NCBI GenBank assembly: GCA_020974905.1
Contig: CP087563.1
Coordinates: forward strand, 3,224,001-3,288,000
Direction of reading: 5' to 3'
From: Planctomycetes bacterium syqfu
GTDB taxonomy: Bacteria; Planctomycetota; Phycisphaerae; Phycisphaerales; Phycisphaeraceae
DNA: 64,000 nucleotides
Below the pieces are notes generated by a model. The model searched no databases. It was not told the origin of the DNA and saw only the letters and a list, made by a program, of their open reading frames with translations. Below, one piece after another: positions 8,820 to 17,867 of this stretch (positions within the stretch are counted from its first letter, which is position 1; each line of letters begins with the position of its first letter). The translations under genes were made by a program, and so were the position numbers.

Positions 8820-9020
8820 TCACGCGGCACGTGTCGGCTTGGTCAGTTGCTGGCCCATGGGTTCATTGAGCATTTTCAGGACACGCTGACCTTCGGCTTC
8901 CCAGTCGATGTCATCGCGTAATCCAAGCTCAATCAAATCCACAGACTCACGCCCATCAAACAACGTCTGGCCAGCCTCCTGCTTTGACCCGGGCTTGAGT
9001 TCGTCATATTGCTGTGTCAT
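8820..9020 (-). CDS. small hypothetical protein
   Basis: A 66-residue acidic protein (MTQQYDELKPGSKQEAG to the end) starting at 9020 behind a GAGGG ribosome site. It has no membrane segment and no recognised domain. A longer in-frame reading reaches 9125 but has no supporting start context. It is about 200 bases upstream of the sulfatase on the same strand. The call rests on the ribosome site and a clean reading frame only. Confidence 0.45.
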   Translation of the reverse strand: MTQQYDELKPGSKQEAGQTLFDGRESVDLIELGLRDDIDWEAEGQRVLKMLNEPMGQQLTKPTRAA

Positions 9021-9529
9021 GGTGACAACCCTCTTTTCCCGAACGTATCTCACGCTTGCTGCAATCCTGTCTCCAGACAGGTGTGCGTCGAACATGCAGC
9101 CAACGCCTTGAAATGAGATGGGCACGCTTCGCTTCTCTCGTTACGAACAACGCACCGATCGCTTCAAATATTTCCCAATATCCGAACAGTAGACGAAAGT
9201 GAAACTGTTTAAGACTTCGAGAAAACCAAAATGCACGACAAGTCACAAATACCGAGCCTGGACAAAGATCCGACAAGCCCGTCCTGAACACAAAAGGCAT
9301 GAATCGCCCTTGAAAGGTCATGTCATTATAGGACACATCGGTCAGAAAGTCGTGTATTCTGTAAAAATAGATTTTGATGAGGAGACTCACTGATCCACAC
9401 ATGGCCAGTCACCACATCAACTTCCTATCCCATCAATTCAAAGTTCCTGTTACAATACCCGACTCGATCCGCTACCTAAATGCAGGCAATGGATTGAACG
9501 ATGTTTATAACCGACTGGAAAGACCCGCT
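9021..9529. other. gap between the small gene and lepA
   Basis: About 500 bases with no supported gene. It contains the divergent start regions. An in-frame extension of lepA runs back to about 9374 without a stop, but its residues do not resemble LepA. A GAGGAG word at 9379-9384 is not well spaced from any start. Confidence 0.5.
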
Positions 9530-11326
9530 GTGAAGATCCGTAACTTCTGTATCATCGCACACATCGACCATGGCAAGAGTACGCTGGCTGACCGCATGCT
9601 CCAGGCCACAGGCACCATCACCGACCGTGAAATGCGCGAGCAATTCCTCGATGGCATGGATCTGGAACGTGAACGCGGTATCACCATCAAGGCCTCCGCC
9701 GTCACCGTGGCACACAAGTTCAACGATGAAACGTACATGCTTAACTTCATCGACACCCCCGGCCATGTGGACTTTCACTACGAAGTCTCCCGCGCCCTGA
9801 CCGCCTGTGAAGGTGCGGTCCTCGTCGTCGATGCAACGCAGGGTGTCGAAGCCCAGACCGTGGCCAACACCTACTTAGCGGTTGAAGCCGGTCTGGAAAT
9901 CATCCCCGTCATCAACAAGATCGATCTGCCGTCCGCCCAACCTGAAGAAGTCGCGTTGGAACTGGAACAGATTCTGGGTATCCCCGCTGAGGACTGTATC
10001 TTCTGCTCCGCCAAGTCCGGGCAAGGGATTCAGGAACTGCTTGATGCCATCTGCGAAAAATTCCCCGGTCCCAAGGGTGATGAAAACAAAAAAACACAGG
10101 CCCTGATCTTCGACTGTATCTATGACGACTATCGCGGCGTGGTGCTCTACTTCCGTCTGATGAACGGCAAGCTCAAGTCCACCGACCGCATTCGCATGAT
10201 GTCCACCGGCCGCACGCACACCATCGGCGAGATCGGTAAGTTCACGCCCAAGATGACGCCGATGACCAAGTACGAGTTCACCGCAGGTGAGGTGGGCTAT
10301 GCCGTGGCTTCGATTAAATCACTGGACGAAGTGAACATTGGTGACACCATCACGCTTGATCTGTATCCAGCTGATAAACCGCTGCCCGGTTACCAGGAAC
10401 CGCAGCAGATGGTGTTCTGTGACTTTTACCCAGCAGGTGATACACAGTTCGAAGTCCTCCGTGATGCCATCGAGCGTCTCCGTTTGAACGACGCTTCATT
10501 CACCTTCCAACCCAATCACTCCGATGCCCTTGGCTTTGGTTTCCGTTGTGGTTTCCTGGGTATGCTCCACATGGAGATCATCCAGGAACGTTTGGAACGT
10601 GAAGGCAAAGTCAACATCGTCCAGACCGCCCCGACGGTCACCTATGAAATTCTGCTCTCAGGTAAAGAGGTGATCCAGATCACCAACCCCGCAGATTTGC
10701 CGGACATGTCACAGGTGGTTGAGATTCGCGAACCGATCGTGCGCTGTGAGTTCATCATTCCCAATGAGTTTATTGGTGACCTGATGAAGCTCTGCGAAAA
10801 CCGTCGTGGTGTCTACAAGCAGCAGCAGTTCCTCTCTGAGACACGTCAGATTCTGCATTATGATTTGCCGCTTGCCGAAATCATTTATGACTTCTTCGAC
10901 AAGATTAAGAGCTTGTCGCGTGGCTATGCGACCATGGACTATCAACTCACCGGCTTTAACAAAGATAATCTCTGCAAGATCGACATTCTGATTAACGGTG
11001 ATAAGGTCGATGCCTTGAGCTTGATCGTTCACCGCAGCAAAGCCGAGTTCCGTGGGCGTGCGTTGCTCAAACGTCTTAAGGGTGAGATTGATCGACACAT
11101 GTTCGAAATCCCGCTGCAGTGCGCCATCGGTGGCAAGATCATTGCTCGCGAATCGATCTCGGCGATGCGCAAGAACGTGACCGCCAAGTGTTATGGTGGT
11201 GACGTCTCCCGTAAACGCAAGCTGCTCGAAAAGCAGAAGGAAGGCAAGAAGCGCATGAAGCGCATCGGCTCGGTGGACATCCCACAGGAAGCCTTCATGG
11301 CCATCCTCGAAACCGGCGACGAATAA
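9530..11326 (+). CDS. lepA: elongation factor 4 (LepA)
   Basis: A translational GTPase that acts on ribosomes and can back-translocate tRNAs. The start is placed at the GTG at 9530, preceded by GGAAAG at a 7-base spacing. It gives 598 residues, the usual LepA length, beginning V-K-I-R-N-F and entering the P-loop AHIDHGKSTLADR at once. G3 is DTPGHVDFHYEVSR and G4 is NKIDLP. The C-terminal domain ends with the lysine-rich run typical of the family (KCYGGDVSRKRKLLEKQKEG). Earlier in-frame ATG/TTG codons at 9374-9401 would add about 50 residues unlike the family. The gene appears monocistronic. Confidence 0.95.
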   Translation: MKIRNFCIIAHIDHGKSTLADRMLQATGTITDREMREQFLDGMDLERERGITIKASAVTVAHKFNDETYMLNFIDTPGHVDFHYEVSRALTACEGAVLVVDATQGVEAQTVANTYLAVEAGLEIIPVINKIDLPSAQPEEVALELEQILGIPAEDCIFCSAKSGQGIQELLDAICEKFPGPKGDENKKTQALIFDCIYDDYRGVVLYFRLMNGKLKSTDRIRMMSTGRTHTIGEIGKFTPKMTPMTKYEFTAGEVGYAVASIKSLDEVNIGDTITLDLYPADKPLPGYQEPQQMVFCDFYPAGDTQFEVLRDAIERLRLNDASFTFQPNHSDALGFGFRCGFLGMLHMEIIQERLEREGKVNIVQTAPTVTYEILLSGKEVIQITNPADLPDMSQVVEIREPIVRCEFIIPNEFIGDLMKLCENRRGVYKQQQFLSETRQILHYDLPLAEIIYDFFDKIKSLSRGYATMDYQLTGFNKDNLCKIDILINGDKVDALSLIVHRSKAEFRGRALLKRLKGEIDRHMFEIPLQCAIGGKIIARESISAMRKNVTAKCYGGDVSRKRKLLEKQKEGKKRMKRIGSVDIPQEAFMAILETGDE

Positions 11327-11419
11327 TCCTCGCCCATCCCATTCAGTGTGTTTATATCTGCCAGACTCTTGTTATGATCAAGGTACACAAACTGATCGTT
11401 GACAGGATGAAAAGTCATC

Positions 11420-12526
11420 ATGGCACCAACCGAAAAATCTGACAACCAAACCGATGGCGATCAAGTCAGCGTGTTCACATTGAATGTGTTCTTACTCGAC
11501 GGTCTCGTATCCGAATCCTTTCTGAGACAAAACCCAAGCGTGGAACGCACCATTGAGATTCGCTCCGATCAGACACTCGAAGACCTGCATGAAGCGATTT
11601 TTGCTGCCTTCGATCGCTTTGATGAACACATGTACGAGTTTCAGATCGGTGGCAAAGGCCCGCATGATCCTGACGCCAAACGATACGCTTTGCCGATGGC
11701 ATTGGAATATGAAGCGGACATGGCAACGCTGCCCTCCAAACGCAAATCTCCCAAACCCGGTACGGTCGATGCCACAATCGGATCATTGGGGCTTAAACAA
11801 AACGATATATTCGGTTATTGGTTTGATTTTGGTGATGACTGGTGGCATCAGATTGAGGTGCTGAACATCAGTTGCCCACCGGATAAGGGCCCCTACCCGC
11901 GCATCACCGAGCGAATCGGAGCCAGCCCCCCGCAGTACTTTGACCCCGATACCGATCTGGACACCAACGACGAGGATGATGATCAGGAATGGGACGGCAT
12001 CGAGCCGTTGCCCTACGGTGAAGTCCGGCCGTACAACTCGGAATTGCATCTTGAAAAACTGCTGGCCATGTACGTCGGTGTCGACAAAGAACATTTTCTG
12101 GATATCGCATCCCTGATCGACGAATGCACGGATGAACACTTGACCGACGAATACAAAATGCTCGGTTACAACCTGCTGGCTCATTTGACCATGATTCCCC
12201 AATTCCCTTGGCGTCAAGGTAAACCCCAAAGCTGGGCAGCAGGCATTCTCTATCTCATCGGACAGGCCAATTTCCTGAGTGATCCGGCTACCGAACCTTA
12301 CATGAAATCAGCCGCACTGGCCAAGGCAATAGGCACCTCCACCGGCACCATGTATCACAAAGCAGCTCGAATCAAAAATGACATCGAGATTGGCCCACTT
12401 GATCCACAATGGATTCTACCCAGCCAATTCAATGACCATCCGGTCACGCAGGCGATCAAACATATGATGTCCATGAACCATCCGGATATGATCCTTCCAG
12501 ATGACAACCCGACAAGACTGAATTGA
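11420..12526 (+). CDS. plasmid pRiA4b ORF-3-like protein with C-terminal helical domain
   Basis: A 368-residue protein. The first half (about residues 10-150) resembles the PRiA4_ORF3/IS1096_TnpR-like family: TLEDLHEAIFAAFDRFDEHMY, then a beta-rich segment with GYWFDFGDDWWHQIEV. A strongly acidic stretch (TDLDTNDEDDDQEWD) follows near 180. The C-terminal half, with LGYNLLAHLTMIPQFPWRQG and AKAIGTSTGTMYHKAARIK, looks like the DUF6398 domain and contains a possible HTH. The biological role is unknown, despite the name drawn from plasmids and insertion sequences. Nothing mobile is seen nearby. It is flanked by lepA and a convergent glycosidase gene. Confidence 0.75.
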   Translation: MAPTEKSDNQTDGDQVSVFTLNVFLLDGLVSESFLRQNPSVERTIEIRSDQTLEDLHEAIFAAFDRFDEHMYEFQIGGKGPHDPDAKRYALPMALEYEADMATLPSKRKSPKPGTVDATIGSLGLKQNDIFGYWFDFGDDWWHQIEVLNISCPPDKGPYPRITERIGASPPQYFDPDTDLDTNDEDDDQEWDGIEPLPYGEVRPYNSELHLEKLLAMYVGVDKEHFLDIASLIDECTDEHLTDEYKMLGYNLLAHLTMIPQFPWRQGKPQSWAAGILYLIGQANFLSDPATEPYMKSAALAKAIGTSTGTMYHKAARIKNDIEIGPLDPQWILPSQFNDHPVTQAIKHMMSMNHPDMILPDDNPTRLN

Positions 12527-12559
12527 TGAGCCATCATATACCGGGGTGACGAATCTGAT

Positions 12560-13951
12560 CTATTCTGCAATCGCGTTGGACTGCACCACCTGTGAATACC
12601 ACTTCATGGAGTTCTTGACGATACGCTGCTGGGTTGTGTAGTCGGTATGCACCAGGCCAAAGCGTTTGGTATAACCCCAGGCCCATTCGAAGTTGTCCAT
12701 GAAGGACCATGCGAAATAGCCACGCAGATCCACGCCATCTTCGATCGCGCCGTGCATCGCAGTGAGGTAGCTCTTGAAAAAGTCCAACCGCTGCAGGTCA
12801 TCGCAAACCCCATCAACCACCGGAACGTCATAGGCACAACCATTCTCGGTGACATAAATCGGCGGGTGATCGTAACGCTCATCAATCCATTTCAGTAACT
12901 TGGCACTGCCCCAGGGCACGACGTTCCAATCCATGTCGGTTTTCTGCCAACTCGGATCTTCAGTGAGTGTGACATTCTGATCTTCAGAAATCCCACCGTT
13001 TCCTGCAATATTACGCTCAACAACTTGATCCGTTGGTTCGCTGGCAAGCATCGTGGTGTAATGGTTCAAACCGAAGAAGTCACTTGAGCCTTTGATCATG
13101 GCCTTGTCCGCATCGGTGAACCTGGGCAAGCGATCACCGACCATATCACGCATCACCTGCGGGTAATCACCCTTGTAAACTGGATCACAGAACCAGCCCA
13201 GGAAAAACTCCAGCGAGCGTTGCGATGCTGCTTTGTCTGCATCACTGTCCGTCAGCGGTTCGCGCCAATCGCAGTTGTTGGTGATACCAATGCTGCCTGC
13301 CTGTGATTGATACTTGTTGCGATAAAGCTGTACCGCTTTGCCATGCCCGCGCAGCAGTTGATGTGCCGCCATGTACGCTTCAGCCGTATCTAACTTGCGA
13401 CATGGTGCATGTACACCGATGCCGTAACCCAATACCGCTGAACACCAGGGCTCATTGAGTGTGATCCAGTTTTTCACGCGATCACCAAAGCGATCAAAAC
13501 ACACGTCGGCATAGGCTGCAAACCAATCCGGGAACTCGGGATTGATCAGGCCATCAAACTCCGTCTGCAACACCAACGGTAAATCCCAGTGATACAGCGT
13601 CACCCACGGCGTGATCCCCGCATCAAGCAGGCAGTCAATCAACTCCGAGTAAAACGCCACGCCCTGCTCATTCACATCTCCAAAGCCTGCGGGAATGATA
13701 CGCGGCCAGGCGAGACTGAAGCGATAGGCTTTGAGCCCAAGCTCTTTCATCAACGCGATGTCTTCTTTGAAACGATGAAAGTGATCGCATGCCATATCCG
13801 CGTTGTGCCCATGGAGCACGCGGCCGGGCGTGTAACAAACCGCATCCCAAATACTCGGAGCACGTCCCCCTTCGCGAACACCACCTTCAATCTGGTAACT
13901 GGCGGTCGCGGTCCCCCAAACAAAATTTTCTGGGAACACAAGCTTGGACAT
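12560..13951 (-). CDS. GH1 family beta-glucosidase
   Basis: A 463-residue glycoside hydrolase of family 1. The start at 13951 follows GAGGAG and opens with SKLVFPENFVWGTATASYQI, the classic GH1 N-terminal signature. The acid/base Glu is in WITLNEPWCSA and the nucleophile Glu in IYVTENGCAYD. The ending SFMDNFEWAWGYTKRFGLVHTDY is also diagnostic. It cleaves terminal beta-linked glucose or related sugars from oligosaccharides, probably in the cytoplasm since no signal peptide is present. Specificity (glucosidase, galactosidase or fucosidase) cannot be fixed. It is divergent from the membrane protein gene at 14116. Confidence 0.95.
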   Translation of the reverse strand: MSKLVFPENFVWGTATASYQIEGGVREGGRAPSIWDAVCYTPGRVLHGHNADMACDHFHRFKEDIALMKELGLKAYRFSLAWPRIIPAGFGDVNEQGVAFYSELIDCLLDAGITPWVTLYHWDLPLVLQTEFDGLINPEFPDWFAAYADVCFDRFGDRVKNWITLNEPWCSAVLGYGIGVHAPCRKLDTAEAYMAAHQLLRGHGKAVQLYRNKYQSQAGSIGITNNCDWREPLTDSDADKAASQRSLEFFLGWFCDPVYKGDYPQVMRDMVGDRLPRFTDADKAMIKGSSDFFGLNHYTTMLASEPTDQVVERNIAGNGGISEDQNVTLTEDPSWQKTDMDWNVVPWGSAKLLKWIDERYDHPPIYVTENGCAYDVPVVDGVCDDLQRLDFFKSYLTAMHGAIEDGVDLRGYFAWSFMDNFEWAWGYTKRFGLVHTDYTTQQRIVKNSMKWYSQVVQSNAIAE

Positions 13952-14115
13952 CGGCAAACTCCTCAAATACTGGGTGAGAAAAGGAATATTTTGTCCGATC
14001 CTGCCCAAACAGGCAAATAGACCGTATAGGGAACAAAAAAGCCATTGTTTATCCGTTGACATCATGGTTAAATGAAGATCCCTTATCCATATCGCCTTAC
14101 TTTCGGGAGACTCAA

Positions 14116-15033
14116 ATGACTGCACTCGCTCCACCGGTAATCAGCCATCTTCAATCCTACGAACACAGCGGCAAATTGCCGATGCCCGCCATGATGATGA
14201 TGTTAATCGGCGGGACTTTGGCTGCGGTGATCTGCGGCGCGGCATACGGCGCGATCATCTGGTATCTGCCGTTTGTTTATATCTCGGTGGCGTTGACATT
14301 CGGTATCGGATTTCTGGCCGGTTACATGATGGGACACATTGGCAAAAAGTTTCACTGCCGAAACAACGCTGCGATGATCATCATGGGACTCGTTGCTGGT
14401 TTTGCAGCCTGGTACGGCGCTTGGGTTGGATGGACCGCTGCGGCATCCGAAGGCCAGATCATCACTTTCTCACCACTGGCTCAGGCTGCTGTCATGCTCG
14501 GCGTGATGCAGGAAGGCATATGGAATGTCTTCGACTGGACTCCTACGGGCGTCTGGCTTGCCGGGATCTGGGCTTTGGAATTCCTGATCATCATGGGCAT
14601 GTCCTTCGTCTTTGCCAAAGCCGCGATTGAAGGCAAAATTTACTGTGAAAGCTGCCAACAGTGGCTCAAAACAGACTGCTCATCACCTGCGTTGACGCGC
14701 ATGGAGCAACCCAGCGAATTGAACCATCAACTCCTATCCGGCCAATACCATTCACTGTTGTCACCCCATCCGGAGAAACATGATGCAAGCCAATACATGT
14801 CCGCCGAGTTGACCACTTGCCCGGCATGTCAGCAAGTCTGCTATCTGACTGTCAACCACATTGACGTCACGGTCGACAAAGAGGGCAAGGTACACGCCAA
14901 CAACAGCAACCTTCTTCAAAATGTGATCATCCCGCCGGAGACTTTTGTCGATCTCAAAGCCAACTGGGAAATCATGTTTGAACAGCGCGAAGAGGAACAA
15001 CCGATGACTGATGACACGACGCAACAGTCATAA
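14116..15033 (+). CDS. membrane protein with cysteine pairs, unknown function
   Basis: A 305-residue protein starting at 14116 after GGGAGA. It has three or four membrane segments between about residues 20 and 170, including MMMMLIGGTLAAVICG and IWALEFLIIMGMSFVF. A soluble C-terminal part follows, with CESCQQW and CPACQQVC. Two such C-x-x-C pairs suggest a zinc ribbon or redox site. No family was recognised. The gene converges with another multi-pass membrane protein gene. The start in the middle of a longer open frame (14056) is preferred because of the ribosome site. Confidence 0.7.
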   Translation: MTALAPPVISHLQSYEHSGKLPMPAMMMMLIGGTLAAVICGAAYGAIIWYLPFVYISVALTFGIGFLAGYMMGHIGKKFHCRNNAAMIIMGLVAGFAAWYGAWVGWTAAASEGQIITFSPLAQAAVMLGVMQEGIWNVFDWTPTGVWLAGIWALEFLIIMGMSFVFAKAAIEGKIYCESCQQWLKTDCSSPALTRMEQPSELNHQLLSGQYHSLLSPHPEKHDASQYMSAELTTCPACQQVCYLTVNHIDVTVDKEGKVHANNSNLLQNVIIPPETFVDLKANWEIMFEQREEEQPMTDDTTQQS

Positions 15034-15064
15034 GCCGTTGATCTCCAATTCCAATTCAACCTGA

Positions 15065-16765
15065 TCAGTGATTGGCAATCTCTCTGGAGCGATGCCAACT
15101 CACCAACATGCCCACGAGTAAAAGCAGGAAACTCGCTGCTACCATCTGCCAGCCCGGCTCACCGCGCGTGATCCAATACATCACTGAAAACAAGGGAACC
15201 AAGCCCGGCAAAACCAACAGCCACCGGCGATGCGACCACGCCAAAACCACCGACCATGCCAACGCAACCAGACTCCAGTTCGTCGCAAGCATGTCCGTCT
15301 CGACACCTTCAATCAGAATCATCACACACATCTGACCAAGCAACAGAAGTGCCACCGTCAAGCGCATCGGCACGGTCCGCCTGTAACAACACAGCGTCAA
15401 TGAACACAACACCGTCGGCATCAAAAACCAAAACACCCACGCGCTATCCGATGACTGTTCAAACCACATCCCAATCACCGGCAATGTCAGGATCGTCAAA
15501 CCACCCGTCACCGACACCAGCAGACGCATAAGATAATGACGCAAGCCGATCGCAAGAATCGCTGAGATCACAAAGCTTGCCCATATCCATTGCTTGGGTG
15601 TCAAACCAAACTCACTGATCCGATTCGGCCAGACATATACTGCTGCAAGAAAATAACATCCAGCAAGCGATGTCAGTAACCACCACGGATACCGCCTTGC
15701 CAAAATCAAAACCAATATCCCCGAGATCGCAATCGCGACCACAGGCTGGGCAATCATCGACCAGACCGACGTGATCGGCACAGTCAAATCCAACAGGAAA
15801 TCAATCAACACAACCGTGATCCCCGGCAACAACAAGGCCAACACATAAAACCAATCCGCCACCCGTTGTGTGACACCCGACCAGGCAACCACCACAATCA
15901 CCAGTAACGGCCAGGCAATGATCAAGTCCGGCAAGCCACCCTTGAGAAAAAATGCCCACTGCATCGCCCATTGCTGACCGATACTCGCAATGACAATGAC
16001 CCCCAGAAACACCATCCGGAAATTGCTGCTGCGGATCACCGGCGTGGTGAATGTCGGGAAAAACAGTTCCAATTCGTTGGTCATCGCTGCAATGCACAAC
16101 ACCAGTAAACCCACCACCGTCCAACACCAACCCATGTACCAAAGCTCGTGGAGTTGGCCATTGGTCCCGTCGTTGGATTGGGCGTACCCCATGATGCCCG
16201 GCAGCGTGAGATTGGCAGCCATGAGGATACCGATGATCAATAACGGCATGAGCTTGAATCGCCCGACCACGAATCGCCGGATCATCGCCAGCTTCACAGC
16301 ACACAGCAACATCCCCCCCGCCCCAAGTCCAATGACCACCCATGGCAGTTGTGCAGCCACCACGTTGAGTGTCACCGCCGAGGCAACAAGAAATGCAGCG
16401 ACCAATGTTGCCAGCGACACCGCATCGTCATACACCTTCCGCCACATCACCAACAGCAACACCACAAGCAATCCCAACTCATAGACATTGATCGCACCGA
16501 CCGACCACAGCTTCTCGGTCAGCTTGCCATCCGCATCGAAAATCGGCACGAGAATTTTGGTTAACCCAATGAGAATGCACGCAGCACTGAATAAATAAAA
16601 CAAACTCCCCGTGAGTTTCAAGCCGTGCAATGGCGTTGATCGTCCCATTCCCGGACTTGTTGCGACAACGTTCGCCGCTTCAGAACTTGTCGAGGCAACA
16701 CATTCCTGCTCCGATAGCCCGTCGACATCACCCGAAACCCGCTCCGGAAAAACCTGATCAGACAT
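15065..16765 (-). CDS. multi-pass membrane protein, unknown function
   Basis: A 566-residue protein with a soluble N-terminus of about 50 residues and then many hydrophobic helices (roughly 14 to 16), for example LFYLFSAACILIGLTKIL and VALLLLGQMCVMILIEGV. No charged motif of a known transporter was recognised. It could be a DUF2157-like or unclassified integral membrane protein. The ATG at 16765 follows a GGAGAT site. The gene converges with the membrane protein gene at 14116, with 31 bases between the stops. Confidence 0.7.
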   Translation of the reverse strand: MSDQVFPERVSGDVDGLSEQECVASTSSEAANVVATSPGMGRSTPLHGLKLTGSLFYLFSAACILIGLTKILVPIFDADGKLTEKLWSVGAINVYELGLLVVLLLVMWRKVYDDAVSLATLVAAFLVASAVTLNVVAAQLPWVVIGLGAGGMLLCAVKLAMIRRFVVGRFKLMPLLIIGILMAANLTLPGIMGYAQSNDGTNGQLHELWYMGWCWTVVGLLVLCIAAMTNELELFFPTFTTPVIRSSNFRMVFLGVIVIASIGQQWAMQWAFFLKGGLPDLIIAWPLLVIVVVAWSGVTQRVADWFYVLALLLPGITVVLIDFLLDLTVPITSVWSMIAQPVVAIAISGILVLILARRYPWWLLTSLAGCYFLAAVYVWPNRISEFGLTPKQWIWASFVISAILAIGLRHYLMRLLVSVTGGLTILTLPVIGMWFEQSSDSAWVFWFLMPTVLCSLTLCCYRRTVPMRLTVALLLLGQMCVMILIEGVETDMLATNWSLVALAWSVVLAWSHRRWLLVLPGLVPLFSVMYWITRGEPGWQMVAASFLLLLVGMLVSWHRSREIANH

Positions 16766-16973
16766 TTGAAATCTCCTTCACCATTGAAATGAATTAATAA
16801 ATGACAGCCGTGTCGTCCGTAAGACAACATACTGGCCAGGTGAAGAGAGTTAGAGGCCAACTTTATTGTACGATTGGTTGCTGAAAGTCCAAAGGAAAAT
16901 CAGGGAACAAATGACGAATGCTGATTGATTACCACATCAGCCCGAACTTTAATCTCCATTCGCCATCAGACAT

Positions 16974-17058
16974 CGTCATTCCCGCGCAGGCGGGAATCCA
17001 TTGGCATGCAGTTGACGCTTGTACATATCACTGGACTCCCGCCTGCGCGGGAGTGACG
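16974..17058. repeat. GTCATTCCCGC palindromic repeat, copy 1
   Basis: Starts CGTCATTCCCGCGCAGGCGG and ends in the near-complementary CCCGCCTGCGCGGGAGTGACG, with about 40 bases between. The same design occurs at 35784, 36940, 56542 and 60542. The rest of the gap 16766-17120 shows no gene. Confidence 0.9.
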
Positions 17059-17120
17059 GATCGTTGTATTTTTTAACTGCTCAGTTTCACTGACATGTGA
17101 TGAAACACATCAATCAAAGG

Positions 17121-17810
17121 TCAATCATAATTCGCTTTAATCCCCGACTGTGACGGTTCAATGCCTTCGTGATACAGATGTGGCAAAGCGCCATAATACA
17201 GACACCGCGGAACCGCGATGCCCGGCTTGCGTTCGTCAAACAAAATGCATGTCACCGATGTGGTATGCATGAAAAACCCCGACCACATCAAAGGCAAGGG
17301 AATCTCCAACAGCGATGCGACCCACGCACTACCAAACCCGCCGTGACAGAACATGGCAATACGTTTACCGTTGGGCTCAGTCACACGATAAACACCATTT
17401 TCACGGACATACCCAAGCTTGGCTAAAAATGCGTCGGAGTCTTTGCGGATCGTGGTCTGAATCGACTCAAGCCAATCCGGGTCGATGGTCGGGACTTTGT
17501 CATACGCATGCAGGTCCGCCAGGTAGTCGTCGTTGCGAATGTCGTGGCCATGCGCATCCCATTCGCAATACCCGTGCTTACATAACGGATGTAACTCCGT
17601 CGTCCAGTCTTCGGTGGTAAACGACTTACCCATGAGATTGGCTGTGTAGCTGGCGGTCTCCTGGGCTCGACCGCGTGGCGAAGCGTAAAGTTCATCGACC
17701 TGTTCGTGCTTCATGAAGTTGGCAAGTGCCTTGGCTTCGGGAATGCCCCGAGCGGTTAAGGCATCGTCTGCATAATTGGGATCGCCATGTCGGAGAATGT
17801 AAATGCGCAT
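17121..17810 (-). CDS. histidine phosphatase family protein
   Basis: A 229-residue protein of the phosphoglycerate mutase-like superfamily. The catalytic RHG motif is at the N-terminus (IYILRHGDPNY), a second conserved region is LYASPRGRAQETA, and the second catalytic His is in IAMFCHGGFGSAW. It probably removes phosphate from a small molecule or cofactor precursor in the cytoplasm. The substrate is unknown and the name mutase should not be used. It is followed on the same strand, after about 60 bases, by nothing coding toward lower coordinates until the repeat. Upstream lies the FhcA-like gene, whose stop is 57 bases away, so the two may form a transcription unit. Confidence 0.88.
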   Translation of the reverse strand: MRIYILRHGDPNYADDALTARGIPEAKALANFMKHEQVDELYASPRGRAQETASYTANLMGKSFTTEDWTTELHPLCKHGYCEWDAHGHDIRNDDYLADLHAYDKVPTIDPDWLESIQTTIRKDSDAFLAKLGYVRENGVYRVTEPNGKRIAMFCHGGFGSAWVASLLEIPLPLMWSGFFMHTTSVTCILFDERKPGIAVPRCLYYGALPHLYHEGIEPSQSGIKANYD

Positions 17811-17867
17811 GTTCTGTCTTTCACTACTTGGTTAAACAAGCTAACGAGTATACGCATCGAAGGTGCA

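Noticed and set aside
9374-9529. N-terminal extension of LepA
   Set aside because: The residues are unlike any LepA N-terminus. The GTG at 9530 has a ribosome site and gives the normal length.
11420-12526. Insertion-sequence gene (IS1096 TnpR-like name)
   Set aside because: The family name comes from plasmids and insertion sequences, but no transposase, inverted ends or target duplication is seen around it.
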